A stretch of 64,000 nt of DNA from Rallus limicola (taxonomy: Eukaryota > Chordata > Aves > Gruiformes > Rallidae): assembly GCA_022605955.1 (NCBI GenBank), contig JAKCOZ010000014.1, forward strand, positions 16,312,001 through 16,376,000. The letters are read 5' to 3'. The position numbers and the translations under genes were made by a program. The notes under the pieces are model-generated. The model was not told the DNA's origin, ran no database searches, and was given only the letters and a program-made list of their open reading frames with translations. Positions 1 through 14,138 of this stretch are shown piece after piece. Each line of letters starts with the position of its first letter. Within the stretch, counting starts at the first letter, position 1.

Positions 1-1972
1 AGGACTGCACAGAAATGAATGGCCAAAAGCAGAATGAAGTACCACTTGAGCTAGACTGCCTCCAAAAATGAGCGTGCCATCCAGCTGCTATCAACTGCGA
101 ACTCTGCTGCTGCGCACGCAGGGGCTGCCTATTGCATGCGCTCTTCAACATGTGTTTTGGCAAGGCAGTGCTGTATACACTCTGAATACTGAAGAACAGC
201 AACTGCACCACATCTATTGAAGAGCTGACCATGTAACGTAACAGAGAAGGCAGTGATTCCAATGATAGTCCCAAGCCAGGCTGCTGTTGGATCCCCGGTG
301 ACTCTTCCCTAGTTCCCGTTCTCTCTAGCCATAGTTCCAAATCATTTATTAAAATGGACAACCAAAGGACCTCTACCCTTATTTATGCAAATTTGTAGCC
401 AGAACTTGAGTTACTGAAAGAATAACATGAGCTTAAAGTACAACTGATCTGAGTTCTCTGATTAAAAGCATCCAAATTTTGCTCTCTTCTCAAGAACCAC
501 CAAATACTCAGTGGTAACTGATACCTCCACAAATCAAGAACCTATCATCCATGTGCAGCTTTTTTTCACCCATCTTCCAAATGGCCTTGCTTTCCTCTTT
601 TCCAGGGGATAAACTTCAAATACTTAAATTAAGTAAAAGCTATTCATGGGTTGGCATGGGGTGTGAACTGAGACAAATCTTGTCCCAGGCTATCTGTCCC
701 TTCAGAGGCCATCAGTCTAACATGGCCAGAAGCTGGTGTTATATTAAGGGATCTACAGCATGTCCACTCCATCACTTACAGCACAGAAGGCTGTCAAAGG
801 AGTTTGAATTTATGGTGCCTGTTGCATAAAAAAAGAGGGAAAATGAATTTCCTGTTTTGAAATGAGTCTCGATTTTATCAAAGGGAAAACTCTATCCCTA
901 ATCTGACTGGCTGCCTGCAAGTTAACGTACCAGCTTTCCTATTTAGCTATTAAGCAGATTATTCTCTGCTGGATGGATGTGTCATTCCTGTTAGTGTTAA
1001 TGATAGCCCCACATATGCCATGATAGAATAAATGCCAAATTTTGCAAACCATTTACTCCCTAAAGGGAAATGCAACTCCTTCAAGCAATGTTTGGATCTG
1101 CTGGCAAAGTGATGGAAACCTGGGAAGAGTGGAGAGAGCTTCTAGCAAAGCCGAGGTGTAGGGATGTTGCTTTGCCAGTTTTGGCAGCAGAGCCAACTGA
1201 AGATGTTCCCACCAATCCTGTTTCCTTGTCTTGGGCTCCCCAAGTTGAAGCAACTGTAAAGGAGCTGATAACATGACTGAGGGTTGAAACAGCCCTTCAG
1301 AAGAAACCAGAAACCCGATTGCCCTCCTTGGTTTTTAACCTGGCCTGTTTCACAGCACAGCTCAGTGGGTAGCTGTACTGGGAGCAGCAAGATGTGGCCA
1401 GCGGCCAGGAATGAGCCATCAGGGAAGGGCTGGGGAGAAAACTTCCTACTTTGACGTGGGAGGGAGTGGGTGAGCTGGAGGATGTGGAGCCACTCCAGGG
1501 TGCCTGCCTTGGCACACACTGGATATCTGTGCCACCTCCACACAGTGACGCCGGCTCACAGGGCTGCGGGTGTGCTCTGCCTCCGTAGCAGCTTATCCAG
1601 CTGCTGGCTCTGGACAGGGTTTGGTCAGCATGTGGCTTCTTGCCCAAAGCTTTTGCCCAGGCTCTGAGGCAGGCTGTTGAGTTCTCCTGGATCAGAGCCA
1701 GGCCATTCAAGGTACATCCCTGTCGTCTGGCCTCCAAGGCACCTCTGGCAGTCACACACACATGCCAGGGCAGCATGACCCAGCAAATCCTAAAGACAGA
1801 AGGAAAAGGCTTCGCCAGAACATCTTCAGGAGTTCTCAACACAGGCATAAAGCAATTAGTTGGAAGGACCAAAAGAACAGGAGCTGGGTGAAAATCAGCT
1901 CTCAGATCTACTGATTAAGCTGAAGAGGAGACAGGGATTTTGCTCCTTTAGGAGGTCCTTGTAACTGTCAGT

Positions 1973-1996
1973 AAATGTAAATGTAAATGTAAATGT
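1973..1996. repeat. (AAATGT)4 hexanucleotide microsatellite
   Basis: Four perfect tandem AAATGT units. The array is flanked on both sides by the same short word (TGTCAGTAAA), so the expansion may have arisen within a small duplicated segment. Confidence 0.9.
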
Positions 1997-4900
1997 CAGT
2001 AAAATCAGCTTTAACCATGTGCTGTCTTTTCACACAGATCTCACATCTTGGCAGGTTTACCAGTAAACAAACCATGTGGCACTACTTAATGCCCTGAGTG
2101 CTGACTTGCCAGGGAGTCAGAGACACTCAGCCTACCCAGCATGTTCCTAGATGATGCAGACCCTGTGAGTGTCCCCAGTAGCACCCCACCCTCAGACTGG
2201 GATACTTCTGCTTCCTGCACTTTGCCACCAAGCATGTCTTTAAGACACAAGGAAGGTACTTGCATTTCAGAGGTAACCCTTGCAGTGTGAATGCAAGAAT
2301 GCATCATGTGCCATCGAAGGAATACAGTCACAGCTGCGGAGGGAAATTAAACCAGGCTTCTGATGCTTCCACATAGAAACACTCACTGGGTCAAGTTGTT
2401 TTGTCCCTATGTAGGGTTTTCTTCCATGGGTGAGTCAGGCCTAATTCACATGGAGTCTCTCATATGGTACCAACAGGATATGAAGGAGAAAATAGCTAGG
2501 ACAGTCCACATTGCACACCTGGTAGGTCAAACTGCAAGCCCTCTTTGGCTTCCTGTGTCCTGCTTCTCAGGGCCTTTGCAAAGTCCTGATATGTTGCTGT
2601 GACCAAGACAGCTCCATGTGCATCGTTGCAGCTCCCGCTTGCAGTCAGTGTCTCCTGCTAATGTGTCTGACCTGCTCTTCTGGCTGCTGTAGCTCAGTGG
2701 GCCATGTGCCTGCTCTGCGTTGGCTGCAGCTTGCTACTGCAGCAGCTGAAAGAGGGGCAGAGGACCTCTCAAGGGAGACTTCATAGAGAAATACCCCCCT
2801 TAGCTAGGAGGGACTGTACTGTTCACCAGGGAAGCAGTGGTCAGTTCTTGGGGTGAACAGTGGAGGTAACAGAAGAGCACATAACACTGAGTGTGGCTGT
2901 CCATTCAGGAGCGTGTGGCCATCACTGCCATGAAACACACAGGTCCGGCTATGGACAGACAGCGCCAGCCAACTTCCCCTGTGCAGGCTTGCTGCTGGAA
3001 AGGTGAGTAATAGTTGTGTACTCTGCTGATATCACGTCATAGGACTCAGCCATCATCAGCAGTAGTAGTTACTGATGGCCAGGACTGTATGGGAGCACCA
3101 CAAGGAGAGTCCTCATTCCTCTTAGCTGCACTTCACACTGTTCCTCAGTGGCCATCTATAGAAAGAGCCACTGTCTCATCGTGCCCTAGCCTAAGTTTAA
3201 CAGGCCAAAAGGAGCTCAACCTACAGACATTTGGGCTGCTTGAAATTTTTCAGGAATTCCCACCTGTTTTCCTTAACGTAAAGGACTCATTTGCCAGTGT
3301 AGCTAATACAGACATGGGTGACATCAGCAGTCTTCCCCTTCTCATCAGAAGCCCTTCTCCTCTGTTATCATGGCTAACGTATCATTTTATGGGATACTGG
3401 GGTTACAGGTCGATGCTATTTAAGTACCACTGCTGGATAAGAGTGGTGGGTGCATTATGAGAAATTAAGGATTGGGAATGGGTGACTGGAAGCTTTCCTC
3501 TGCTGGGCTGCAGCTGCAAAGGCAAAGGAGAGCAGAGGTTCGGGGACTTGCAAGACCATGCGAGCTGCCCATCAGACATGCTGGTTTCAGAGACAGTAGT
3601 TGGAAAGATGTTATTCATGTCACCTGTGTAATTTCCATGTCTGATACAACAGCACGTGCCAGGCCACTGCAGGCAACTGAATGGTGGCCTTTGGTTACTC
3701 TCCCTTGTTGTGTTCACTCTCAGCATTGTTGTCCCCTTAATTCTCAGGCCTCAGCCTAGGTGAGCACAGGGACATGCAGACCTGGGCAGGTGCCTCCCTT
3801 TTCTACAGGCATTGTACAAACAACCCTGCTGGGGGTCAGTGGGAAGAAAGAAAGGTGAAAGTGTCAACAATGTGAGAAAGTGTACAAGTGTGTGAGGTGT
3901 GCACAGGCCTGGCACAAGGCACCTTGCTGAGGGATGATGAGGAGGAAGAAGAAGAAGAGGTGCCATGACTGATGCTCAGAGGCACTTGCTACAGCCATAT
4001 TTGTCTGCGTGTCTTTCCATCAGATACTACTACATCTCAACATCCATTTCTGTTGCCTGCTTGGCTGAGCCAGGCTATGCTCAGCTGTCACAAGACCTTC
4101 TCTAGTCTCATTGGAGATCAAAGCAGTCCCTTTCTCCACCATTCCCTTGTCATGATGCCCTCCTCCTGGTCTCAGTTCTCTTGTATCTTCTCTTTATCAT
4201 TCCTTTTCCTTGCCTCAGGAACGCCACCACCTCCTGCACCACTGTCCACTTTGAGGTGGGGTCTGTGACCTCCCAGACATCTCCTCCTTGGCTCGAGCTG
4301 CAGCCTGCTTGCCCCAGGTCCGTGCTGCTGTTCCTTCTGGGCTGACTGTGCCAGCATCCCCCTTGTGAAGCAGAAGTAAACTGCTGTTCATTGCTTGGTT
4401 TCCACAGTAACAAAGGCGGCTTCTTTTTTTTTTTTAACTCCAAAACCTCACACCACACCACCACTCCCCCCAGTTTGGAGATGCTATCTCCACTACTTCT
4501 TACACATTTCTGAAGATCCCAGAGATGGGAAGTTCCTAGTTTCCCTCTTAAGTTCTTTTGTGTGCTGACACATGAAAGCACAGAGTTCCCAGGGCTGTTG
4601 GTAGGTACCTTTGCTGATCTACTGCTGCACTTCAATCTGTCTTTGACAAGGGATGCTGCCTGGGGTCAATTATCTAATTAACTGCTCATGTATGCTTGGG
4701 AGGGTTCAGGGAGCACTGATGAAGCCCCCTTGTTAGTGATCACATTACAGGTTCTATAGGTAGTGCCCTCCTGGATGACAAGAAACTGCACATTGACAAA
4801 GCCTAAAGGAATTTAGCGAAAGCTTGCTGGTGGTTCCCAGAAAGATGCCTCCCACTGTTCTGAAGAGCTGGGAAAACACACACCTATGTGCTGGGGTAAA

Positions 4901-5424
4901 GGGAAGGAAGTCCTGTTGTATAGTTTGAGAGGCCTCAGCAAGAACCTCATTATCCCACTTTATATCTTTAATTCATGTCTTGTTGCAGCCATAAAGCTGT
5001 CTTGCCCTCAGGCTCAGATATTTTGCAGAGGTGAGAAAGGGTCCACAGGTCTGTGCTTTGTAATTTAGCTTTTTTGCATAAATAATTTTGCTGCAGTCTA
5101 CTACGCTGACTCCAGAAGGCTCACAAAAGCTCAAGCCCAGACCTGAACTCATGAAGGTGCCCAGCGGCACACAGAGGAGAGGTGTGATCGGCACGGTGGA
5201 TGGCCACCCTAGCCACCACAGCCATCAAGTCCATTGATAGCTGGGTGACCCACTGGCAGCCTTTGTGTTGTGAGACGTAAGAGGGGCACAAGTTAGTGTT
5301 CTTGGCTCCCACAGCTCTGTGCTGCCACTCCCCATTGCTGCTACATGACTCACAGGCAGGTCAAAACCTCCCCTGATAAGAGTTTTGCAGAAATAAATAG
5401 GAATGCAGGAAACAAGAAGTAAAG

Positions 5425-5456
5425 TAGTAATAATAATAATAATAATAACAACAACA
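5425..5456. repeat. Compound (TAA)n-(CAA)n microsatellite
   Basis: A run of TAA-type triplets passes directly into CAA triplets. Read on the minus strand it gives a spurious tyrosine-rich open frame that is not a gene. Confidence 0.9.
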
Positions 5457-5934
5457 GAAGAACCAATATAAAAATTTCCTAACTTCTGTTAACCAAAAGG
5501 AACACCATGCACTGGCACTGTTTTTCCGTGTGAATCTCTGCTTTTCCAGTACAGCACATCTTCTGCAAGCCTCAGTTCTCATCAAGGAGAGATGAGCCTT
5601 TGCTGGAGCTGAATGTATGGTCCTTACAGATGAAGAGGAAAATGGAGAGCCATGCTTGGAAGGTGGCTAGCTAAACAATGAGGAAAAGTTCTGGGCATGC
5701 TGACCAGGAGAAAATCTGGGGAGGGAGAGGTGTATTTTACACTCCCAGTTATTTAGCTTGCAGCTACAGAGAGAGGAAGCAGTATATAGGATGAGTTCAA
5801 GCTCACATCCACTCAAGGAAACTCATTTTCTCATTACTGAGACTTGTAATGCACATGCTGACAGTGCCCTGGAGGCAAATGCAGCCATGGTTTCAGTGGT
5901 TTTGGGTCCCTGATGTGGGGCTGCTTGCTGCAAG

Positions 5935-6182
5935 GCCAAGTGCAAGCTGGAGTGCAGGAAGTTCCATGTGAATATAAGGAGAAACTTCTTCACTGTGAGG
6001 GTGACAGAGCACTGGAACAGGCTGCCCAGAGAGGCTGTGGAGTCTCTTTCTCTCCTGGAGACATTCAGATCCCACCTGGATGTGTTCCTATGTGATTTAG
6101 TCCGGTGATCCTGCTCTGTCAGGGGGGTGGACTAGGTGATCTTTTGAGGTCCCTTCCAACTCCTAATGTTCTGTGATTCTGT
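5935..6182 (+). mobile_element. CR1 LINE fragment, 3' end, plus orientation
   Basis: This carries the typical 3' part of a chicken-repeat-1 LINE: the end of the reverse-transcriptase frame (region encoding the ...RNFFTVRVTEHWNRLP-like block), then the conserved 3'UTR words for 'gaggtcccttccaactc' and terminal octamer-type ends (TTCTGTGATTCTGT). It is strongly 5'-truncated, as most CR1 copies are, and cannot move on its own. The 5' boundary is approximate. Confidence 0.9.
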
Positions 6183-9100
6183 ATGTGTTTCCAGGGGCTG
6201 GCAGCAGGAATTAGGGTCTTGGTTTGGGGTCTGGCTGCTGGATTGCTAGTACATGCAGGATAGGACTTGTCACTCACCATCTCCTCAACACCTTTTAGCC
6301 TGTCTCTGCTGGTGTCTTGTGTCAAAACTGTCCTTCTCCTGGTACTGTGGAAAGCTGACTGGACATGAAGTGGCTGTCTCCCACCAGCTTGTCAGCATCA
6401 AGTCATCTTCATGTAGCACAGCCCAGGTCTCTTAAACAGCCATTCCAACCCCAAAAGCTCAGAAGGTCCAGGGAAAACCCAGCTCCACTTGCAGTTCTGG
6501 ACGAATGCCTGAGAGAGGTCAGTTGGGATTGCAAGGACCAAGACACTCAGACAGGTGACCTCTGGTCAGCAGCTGCAGCGTGGCTGAGGCCAGCACAGCA
6601 TTTGGGAGGCAGCTCAGGTCTGAGAGCAACCTGGTGTGACCAGCAGATACACCACAGAAACACTGGAACATGGCTGCATGCACACACAGCTTGGCTGCGG
6701 TGGAGCTCACTCTGATGTGATGTTGCTCCTGATGCAGTGCAGCCTGGCTACAGTCACAAGAGGGGTGGGTACCACTGCACCCAAGAGGTGTAGGCCCCAG
6801 CTCCCACTGCCCCAAGCAGCTTTGACAATGCTGGCACCTATCTCTTACCCATGGTCCTTCCCCGTAGCAAGCTCTCAGCCCATCCATCTCCAAAACAGGA
6901 CTTCATACCCCACGGCCCGAGTCCTTTGTCCCCAGCCTCACCCCCTTCCCCAGCAACAGCTGAGAGCAAAAGGAGGGCTGTGCAGTCCGGCTGCAAGGCC
7001 CGCTGACACCATCCCTGCGGAGCTCACCGTCGGCTCGAGCTGCTTCAAAATTTAGGCTCTGCTGACCTCTAGGGGACTGCTACCAACCCAAAAGCGAGAC
7101 GGCTTCAAACGTCATGGCGTGCTACAGCCCTTCCCAGGCTCCCAAGGAGCCCCGAGCTGGGTGCAACACCCACATCTGGGCCCTGCAGCACTAGTAGAGG
7201 TTGTAAATAAAACCCTCGCTCAGACAATGCCTCTTCCATCGCACCGTTACACCAGCAACACCTTAAGGATAGTGTACGAGCGAGGTAAGAGTGCTGTGGA
7301 GAGCTGTGGCCTGCTGTCAGACAGCCCCATATAATCACTGCTTTTGTTTCTGTGTGGAAAAGCGCTTGGGAGCTTGAGAGCTTGTGGATTTTGCCTCCTT
7401 CTGTAGCAGTTTGTCTAATAAAAGGTATCCAAACCTTGTTTTGGTACCACAGCTGCAGCAGTACTCAGCAAAAGGCACGGATGTGTGCACCTAGGCACCG
7501 GGAATAAAGCTAAATGTGCTTTTTTATGGCATTTCATCACTCACTAAACAAGCAGTGGAAGCAAAAACCTTGTCACTGAGAAGGAGGGAAGAAAGAAGAA
7601 TGAAGACTCGTAGAAAGCAAGAGTAAAATCTGACGTGCTCCTTAAAACAGCACATGAAGCTGCTGAGTGCAGTAACTGTGTTTCCCAGCTGACTCTGCTT
7701 GAGGACTGTGGTGCAAGGCAAAGGATCAGACAGGAACCTGCAGAGCCAGCACAAACTGCACACCTCTAATGGATCTGTTCTCCTTGAGACAAAGCCAAAA
7801 CCTATCACAGCTCTGGAATATCCTTGATTTCTTGATGTGGGGGAAGGTTATCATGTAACTCTGGAGAGCTGGAGCGTGGACAGACTCAGACCGAGGCAAA
7901 AACTATGTGTGCAGTAGAGGTCCTCCAGCTGCAGCCACCACCTGTGGGAGCTCAGAAGCTTGATATCCCTGGGCTGAAGTCCGTATTAGCAGAGGGCTGC
8001 CATCTAAACTGTTTAAGTTCACTTGACTTTCTGATGAAGGAAGAAGTCCATCCAGCAGACCTGAGTGGGCAGCGGGCTCCAAGTATTTTAAGACATGCTG
8101 GGACTGTCACCTCTTCCACAAGACTGGCTGTATCTGTACCCAGAGCCTGTCACAGTGACTTCCACTATATGCAAAGGTATCTCAAGGTGTTGTGTTGCTG
8201 GGACTGTGTGCCAACATGAGGGAATCAATCCTGGCAGGCATTCCACCAGCTGCAGATACGGCTTTACAGACAGTGCTGATGGCTCTGGACACATCACACA
8301 GTCCATGATTGGCACGCTCCTACTGAGTGCTCGTAACCTGGGAAGTTCCAAAAATACAAGGCGATGTGCTAAGTTAAAGCAATTGCTCTTCCACAGGCTG
8401 GAAGATCTTCAATCCACAGACAGAGGCTCACAGCAAAAGGTAATGACTGACAGCACTCCTCCAACTAAATCAGGGTGAGAAGATGTCAAAGCATCAATTA
8501 AAAGCACAGTCTTTAAAGAAAAGAGATAAATGAGTTGAACAGAACCACCAATTTTCATTTCAGCATCGTTACATGTCTCTTCATTAGCTGTCTCCCTAAG
8601 CTGTGCAAAACAGAAGAGGACCTGGGAGGTGGGAAATATGGGGCTCATCCACAAATATTCCCATCCACCTATTTGCATCTTCTGACAGCACTGCCTCAGA
8701 TTACATCTAACTGAACCACCCCACAGCTCTGCATCCTGTCCTGTGAAGCAGGGCTTACTGTGCAGTGCCCAAAGGTCAGGTGATACCCCTTTTCTGCTCC
8801 TTACACCCACAAACACTTTGTTTATCCCACCACGCACTGACCCTGCCCAGGGAAAGCGAAACTCTTGTTCTCCTTGCCACGTGCACTGCAGTTACGCTTT
8901 AGCCCCTCAGAACCCCTGTTCAGTTGGTTTTGCTCACAGAAAAGACTCCATCAGTCGTCAAGAGTTTGGTAAGCTCTTTAATGGCAAGCTCATGGTGTAA
9001 GGACACTGCTAGATGTGATGCCTAGGTGGTGGGAGAGGAAGGAGGATCAGGAGAAAGGCAGGGCTCCACTGAAGTCTTAACACATTTTAAAGCACTGAAC

Positions 9101-9274
9101 AAAAGGGCAACTCATTTCACAGCTTTGTAGCCCCAAAGACACAGAGGTCTTTCTTCCAGCCAGAAAAATGGTGGAAAGCACACCAAAGACAGCCTTTGCA
9201 CGGCGTGGCGTGACACGGTTTCTGCTTGAAGTGTTGAGGTCTGACTGGTCCCTGCATTACTAGAGGAAAACTTG

Positions 9275-9294
9275 ACAACAACAACAACAACAAC
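9275..9294. repeat. (CAA)n microsatellite
   Basis: Six to seven perfect ACA/CAA triplets. A short (CCA)n run follows at about 9328-9342. Confidence 0.9.
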
Positions 9295-11849
9295 ATCTCA
9301 ATGACTGAAACCCAGAGCTGATGTTTCCACCACCACCACCCCTGAAGATGAAAGCAGGCATCCTTTACATGCAGTGTTACCCCAGATCTTTGCCTACATG
9401 AGCAACAGCATGTCGGTACAGAAAGGCAGTTTCAAAGTTCAATGTGTTTGACATGAGACAAGCGAGTTTTGCTGTAGTCAGCAGAACCTGGTTCAAAGCT
9501 GTTTTCTGCAGACAAATGACTGGGCTTTTTGTTAATCTATACATTTGTTTCTGACGGAGATCTACTGATGGCGCGGCGCTACGCGGCTCTCTAGAAACCT
9601 GGGGTTGCAACAACACAGATGCGCATTTTGGGATTGCCTTTCCTAAAAAACCCCAACCCTCCCCCCCAAAAAAAACCCCCAACAACGAGAAAAATGCCAT
9701 ACACACAGCCCATAAAACGCTATTTTGGCTCACTTAGTGGGTGACTGTGACTAAGTGGAGAGGTTTCCTTCATACGCTGGCCACAGACATCAGATACCAA
9801 CAATGCAACTGAGTCTCAGAAGTCCAATAACCTCCTGAGGTGACAGGCTCTGCCCTCAGAGTCTGTCCTATCACAAGTAAAGACCAAATTTAAAGAATCC
9901 TTTTATTTTAGTATCTGCCCTGGCAGTGATATTTCTGAGCCTTCAGCTCTTTGAACACTCTGCAGGGACCACTCAAGCCCAGCCTGTTACAGGGTTTAAG
10001 AGCCACCGCCTTGAGTCTCTCCTGCCTGGCTGTCATGGGAAGGCTTCAGGCTGCAGGGGAGGAGGGGAGGTCCTGCTGCAATTAAACCAAAGCATTTCCC
10101 TCTGCTCAGTGATTTACAGTAAGGGGCATCCAGCCAGAACCCCTGAAGGGTCATTACCAATTTCCCATGTCCTGCGGCCAGAGAGAAACCACCCAGTGCT
10201 AAGAGAGAGAGAGAGACCTACAGACTGGGCCAGGCTCCCCTGCAACCGGCACCCAGAGAGGTCTCATTTTGGGATGCCCAGCTTGGAAAGCCTCAACGGC
10301 TTGTGAGTTCCAGAGGCTGGATTATTAAGCCAGGCATCTCCCCCTGTGAAAAGATGGTGGGTTTGGCACTTAAAATGACTGCTCTTTTTTCCATAACCCC
10401 TTTCCGACACAGTCCACTCATGAGTCCTCAAGGACAGCACATCTCTCTCACCACAGCATCACCCTGTGACAAGGAAAAGAGTGGATCAGTAACACACATC
10501 TTGCCAAACTGTCTCTCATTGATGCCCCACGCAGTAGGAGATAAGGGGTGTTCCTTCCTCTGCTTCCTTCTCCTAGGAGTGGAGATTTCTGAGGACAGAG
10601 CAGTTAGGATGGAAGCGAGGGAAGGATATACACAGGGTATGGGTGGACGCAGGGTAAGGATGGATGAACCTTGCTACCTGCCACAGCTAAAGCTGACTGT
10701 GAGTGTAACAGCCACAGACTTCAGCCCTAGGTCCCAGTGAAAGATCAGGAAATACGTTAAAAGAGGCTGGGAATCTGTCTGGCCAGGCAACTTTGTAAAG
10801 CAGTGTCTGTAACATCACCTCAGTCGCTTCTGCCATCGCAGTCTCATTGCACACCTCCCACAGAGGGAACGGGCAGTCACCTACTAAGCAAAAAGGCCTC
10901 CCTGCTGCACCCAGCCACCACCTTCCACATTACACCTTGCACAGGAGACAGCACCAAACCACAGCAGCTAGCATGCAGCTCACTGATGTGGGAAAAATAG
11001 CCCTGGCTGTTCCCATCAAAAGCGGCGCCCTCACAAGTGTGTGACATGCAGAGGGAAACTGCCCAGAAAACCACCCAGGCCAGGGAGGGAGGTGGAGTTG
11101 GAGGAGCCTGGTAGGGTTCAGGTCGTCATGCTCAGGGGTGTGCTATTCCCACAGTTTTTGAGAGGAAACAGGTTGCCAACTTCTTCTGTCATGAGCACAT
11201 CTTTTTAAGAGATTTTACCACGCATGTAATAAAGCAGCTTCATGCTCCCTGACTGCTGCTCCTACCTACTCACACAGTATCAAAAATAATAGTGCTGAGG
11301 AAGAGAGGAGAAGGCTTTTTTAGTTTGCCTTTTCTCCATCCCTTCCTTTTTCAACCATCTCAATGCACTCCTTAAGCAGGACACTAACAAAGAAACACGA
11401 CCAAGCTCAAGGCCACAGTAATGTCCAGAGCGGCTTTTCTATTAGCTGCAGACACAAACTGCCTCAATAAGCAGACACATGGCAGGATGTTTTGGGCTCT
11501 CTCAGAAATCCCAGCATCTCTCATGAAAGGGGCTTTTCCCACCCTCACCCAGGCGACCCAAACCAGTTGTTGCGTTCCTGAAACCTGCTCTTCCCTCTGG
11601 CATCCTGTGTATTTCTCATCCCCCAAGCAGCACTCTGCTCATCACAGTCAGGCAGTTTGTATTCAGAAACACCAGTTCTGCAAGAGGCTCTGCACTGGTA
11701 TATTTATATTTAGCTATAACACGAAACACCTACATCATGAGGAGAGGGAGGTGAAAGGAGCCTCTTCTGTGTCCTTTCATAGAGGTTTGCTTTGAGGATA
11801 GGCAACAGTAACACATACTTCTCCTTATCCATAGAGCTAAAAGCACTTT

Positions 11850-12060
11850 ATACACGGATGGGCAAATACTAATAGCCCCATTTACAAAAGGCTTAAGGTG
11901 GGACTTCCAAAGGAATTGCCTGGCTCCTACTGATCTTCACGGAGGCCTAGATCATAACTGGAGGTCTGCCTTGAATTCCCAGCTGCCGAGATCCACCCGA
12001 AGTGCAGAGCAAGGCAATGGCAGAACTCGGAACCCACATTTTCTCACCACGTCCCCAGGC
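11850..12060 (+). repeat. Possible ancient MIR-like SINE remnant
   Basis: Scattered words resemble the MIR core and tail family (a 'cccatttacaaaagg' block, then 'caaggcaatggcagaactcggaaccca' type sequence, similar to the usual 'agtggcagagctgggaaccca' of MIR). The match is patchy and I could not align it. It may be coincidental. Confidence 0.25.
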
Positions 12061-13497
12061 TCTGTGAGCACTTCTGCATGTGTTTGCAAATCTTTTGTCT
12101 CAGTCTGGCAGCCGAGCCACTGGGTCACGCTACCCCTGGTTAATTATTGAATGGCTACTAAGCTCAATACGTGGTGAGGGGAAAAATAAAACACAAATAA
12201 ATGTGTAATGCAACTGAACCAGTTCCACATCTCACACATCGTTTGGTAGGTATGGAACAAGTAACATGGTAATACAGAAATGTATTTGGTCAAAGTAAGC
12301 AATCAAGATTTTTTTGTAAAAATACATTCTATGTTAATGCTCATTCATATTTAATACATGTGTAAATTAATTTTTCTGTGTATAAAATTCCAGTTTATTC
12401 TCAGTGCTGCCTGGTTGTGCTTCAGTCCAGCAACAGGGCTCTACGCTTCTGGCCGCCAGCAAAGTGAGAGGGGACAAGAGTGATCAGCTCTCTGCTGGAC
12501 CAAGCCTCATGTATTCCCTGGAGCGCCTGGTCCTCCCACTCGGAACAACATCTCACTGGCTTCCATGGGAATTTTGCAAGGGTTGGGAGCCGCAGAAAGC
12601 CACCCACCCCCAGGCTGTTCAGTGCGCGTAGTCTGGTGTGCAGGTCACCCATGCAGCATCCCAAAAAAGAAGTGAGTTAGTGATTACGGAAAATATACCT
12701 ATGTAACTTACAGCTTTATGTTTGCTTGTAACCATACTCACAATCATTATCAATTCAAGCAATATGCAGGGAAGGCAGCAGAGTGCAGTGCACTTTACAA
12801 CCTTCTGCATGCAATTACAAACACTGGATCTTACAGTCTTTCCTAGTTTCACAAATTCCTGCCTATCCTGCTGCCACCAAGAGCCCCATTCTCCAACCGA
12901 GCCTATGAGAGTCAACCCTTCACAGAGCTTGGGCTGGTTCAGCTTGCACCCACACCTCTGCCCTGGGCCCCTAACACGTGCAAGGAGCCTCTGGCTGCGG
13001 GTCCTCAGCTACCACCCGTGTCCACCCCTGCACCCTCCCCTCCACTGTGCCCGCACTGGTCTGTGCGGCCATGTGCTGGAGCTAATCCGGCTGGAAAACT
13101 GCCTGTCCCTAAAAAAGGCAGGGGGTTATTTCCCAGCCAGACTGGCCCCACAGCTCAGCTCACAACACAGCCGTGCCTGGGTGTGCGTGTGGGTGTGTGT
13201 GCATGTGCCAGACACCTGCACCTAAGCAAAAGAGGTGCAAGAGGCCAGCAAACCTCATCATCAGGACTTTGCCTCCAGCTTACACTACTGTAAATTGCAC
13301 CTTGCTTTACGTTAGAGCAGAAGAAAGTCAGCCCCAAAGGATCTACTTGTATGAGCTGCAGCCAAAGAACCGGGTGCTACCAAGAGAAAGGTTCTCCGGA
13401 AGCGAGGCTCTGTTTAAGGTTATGGCATCTGTTTTAGCAGGACGGGAAAGAAAAACTGAGGGACTTAAAGCAGGGATGGAAACCACTGGTCTTACAC

Positions 13498-13503
13498 TTT
13501 ATT
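13498..13503 (-). terminator. Candidate MTURN polyadenylation signal
   Basis: TTTATT on the plus strand gives AATAAA on the minus strand. It is the first canonical hexamer I meet downstream of the MTURN stop codon, about 1.9 kb into the 3'UTR. Cleavage would fall roughly 10-30 bases further left. More distal signals could also be used, because mammalian MTURN has a long 3'UTR (from memory). Confidence 0.45.
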
Positions 13504-14102
13504 TTAGTAAGCAAAAAGCCTATTGCTGCTGTACAGTGTTATACAATGAACTGCCACGGTTCTCACGTCACTAGTCCATAGAAAATGTGCTGCGACTACC
13601 ATGTTTATGCCTGCATGCCCAAATAATGTACAAAGTTGCATTAAGCTCTGTTTCTCTCTTCTTTTTTTTTTTTTCTTCGATATTCTTTAACTTTTACAGT
13701 GTTGCAGACACATCTGTGCATACTCAGGTACCACACACCGTCCCAGTTATGGAAGGACTTTGCCCCAGATTGGAAAAATCAAGTGCTATGCATCTCTTGA
13801 GCCATCATCAGAACTGTAAACCACCAAGAAAACTTGCACTCTTAAGTAACCTTGCAAAAAATAAAAACAAACAAAAAAATCAAACCAAACCCACCTTTAA
13901 AAAAAAATCTATTGAAAATGAGACATTGCTAACAACAGGGCTTTCAAAATGGTGCCAGCTGTTTCTAGGAGTTGTCCAAGCATTTTCTCTTCGCTTACTT
14001 TTTGTTTTTATAAAGCTCATGTTGTATAAAAGGGCTTTTTAAGCATGTGACCTTCACTTCATGATTTTTAAAAAATTGGAAAAAAAAAAAAGGAGTAAAT
14101 TT

Positions 14103-14138
14103 AGAAACACTTTGCTCAATAGAAACACTTTGCTCAAT
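14103..14138. repeat. Perfect 18-bp tandem duplication in MTURN 3'UTR
   Basis: The unit AGAAACACTTTGCTCAAT occurs twice with no spacer and no mismatch (14103-14120 and 14121-14138). Perfect identity suggests a recent slippage or duplication event. Confidence 0.95.

Larger units (their letters stand above)
1..13497. other. Intergenic region left of MTURN
   Basis: I find no exon I can support in this 13.5-kb stretch. The open frames here are short, lack recognisable domains and show no pattern of splice sites joining conserved blocks. It contains one CR1 copy near 5.9-6.2 kb, a few microsatellites listed separately, and a possible ancient SINE remnant near 11.85-12.06 kb. An AATAAA hexamer on the plus strand at 7417-7422 is isolated and does not define a transcript. 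The AT-rich, low-repeat part at about 12120-12400 resembles noncoding sequence under constraint, but nothing shows a function. This region lies downstream of MTURN; in mammals ZNRF2 follows MTURN (from memory), and no ZNRF2 exon was recognised here. Confidence 0.6.
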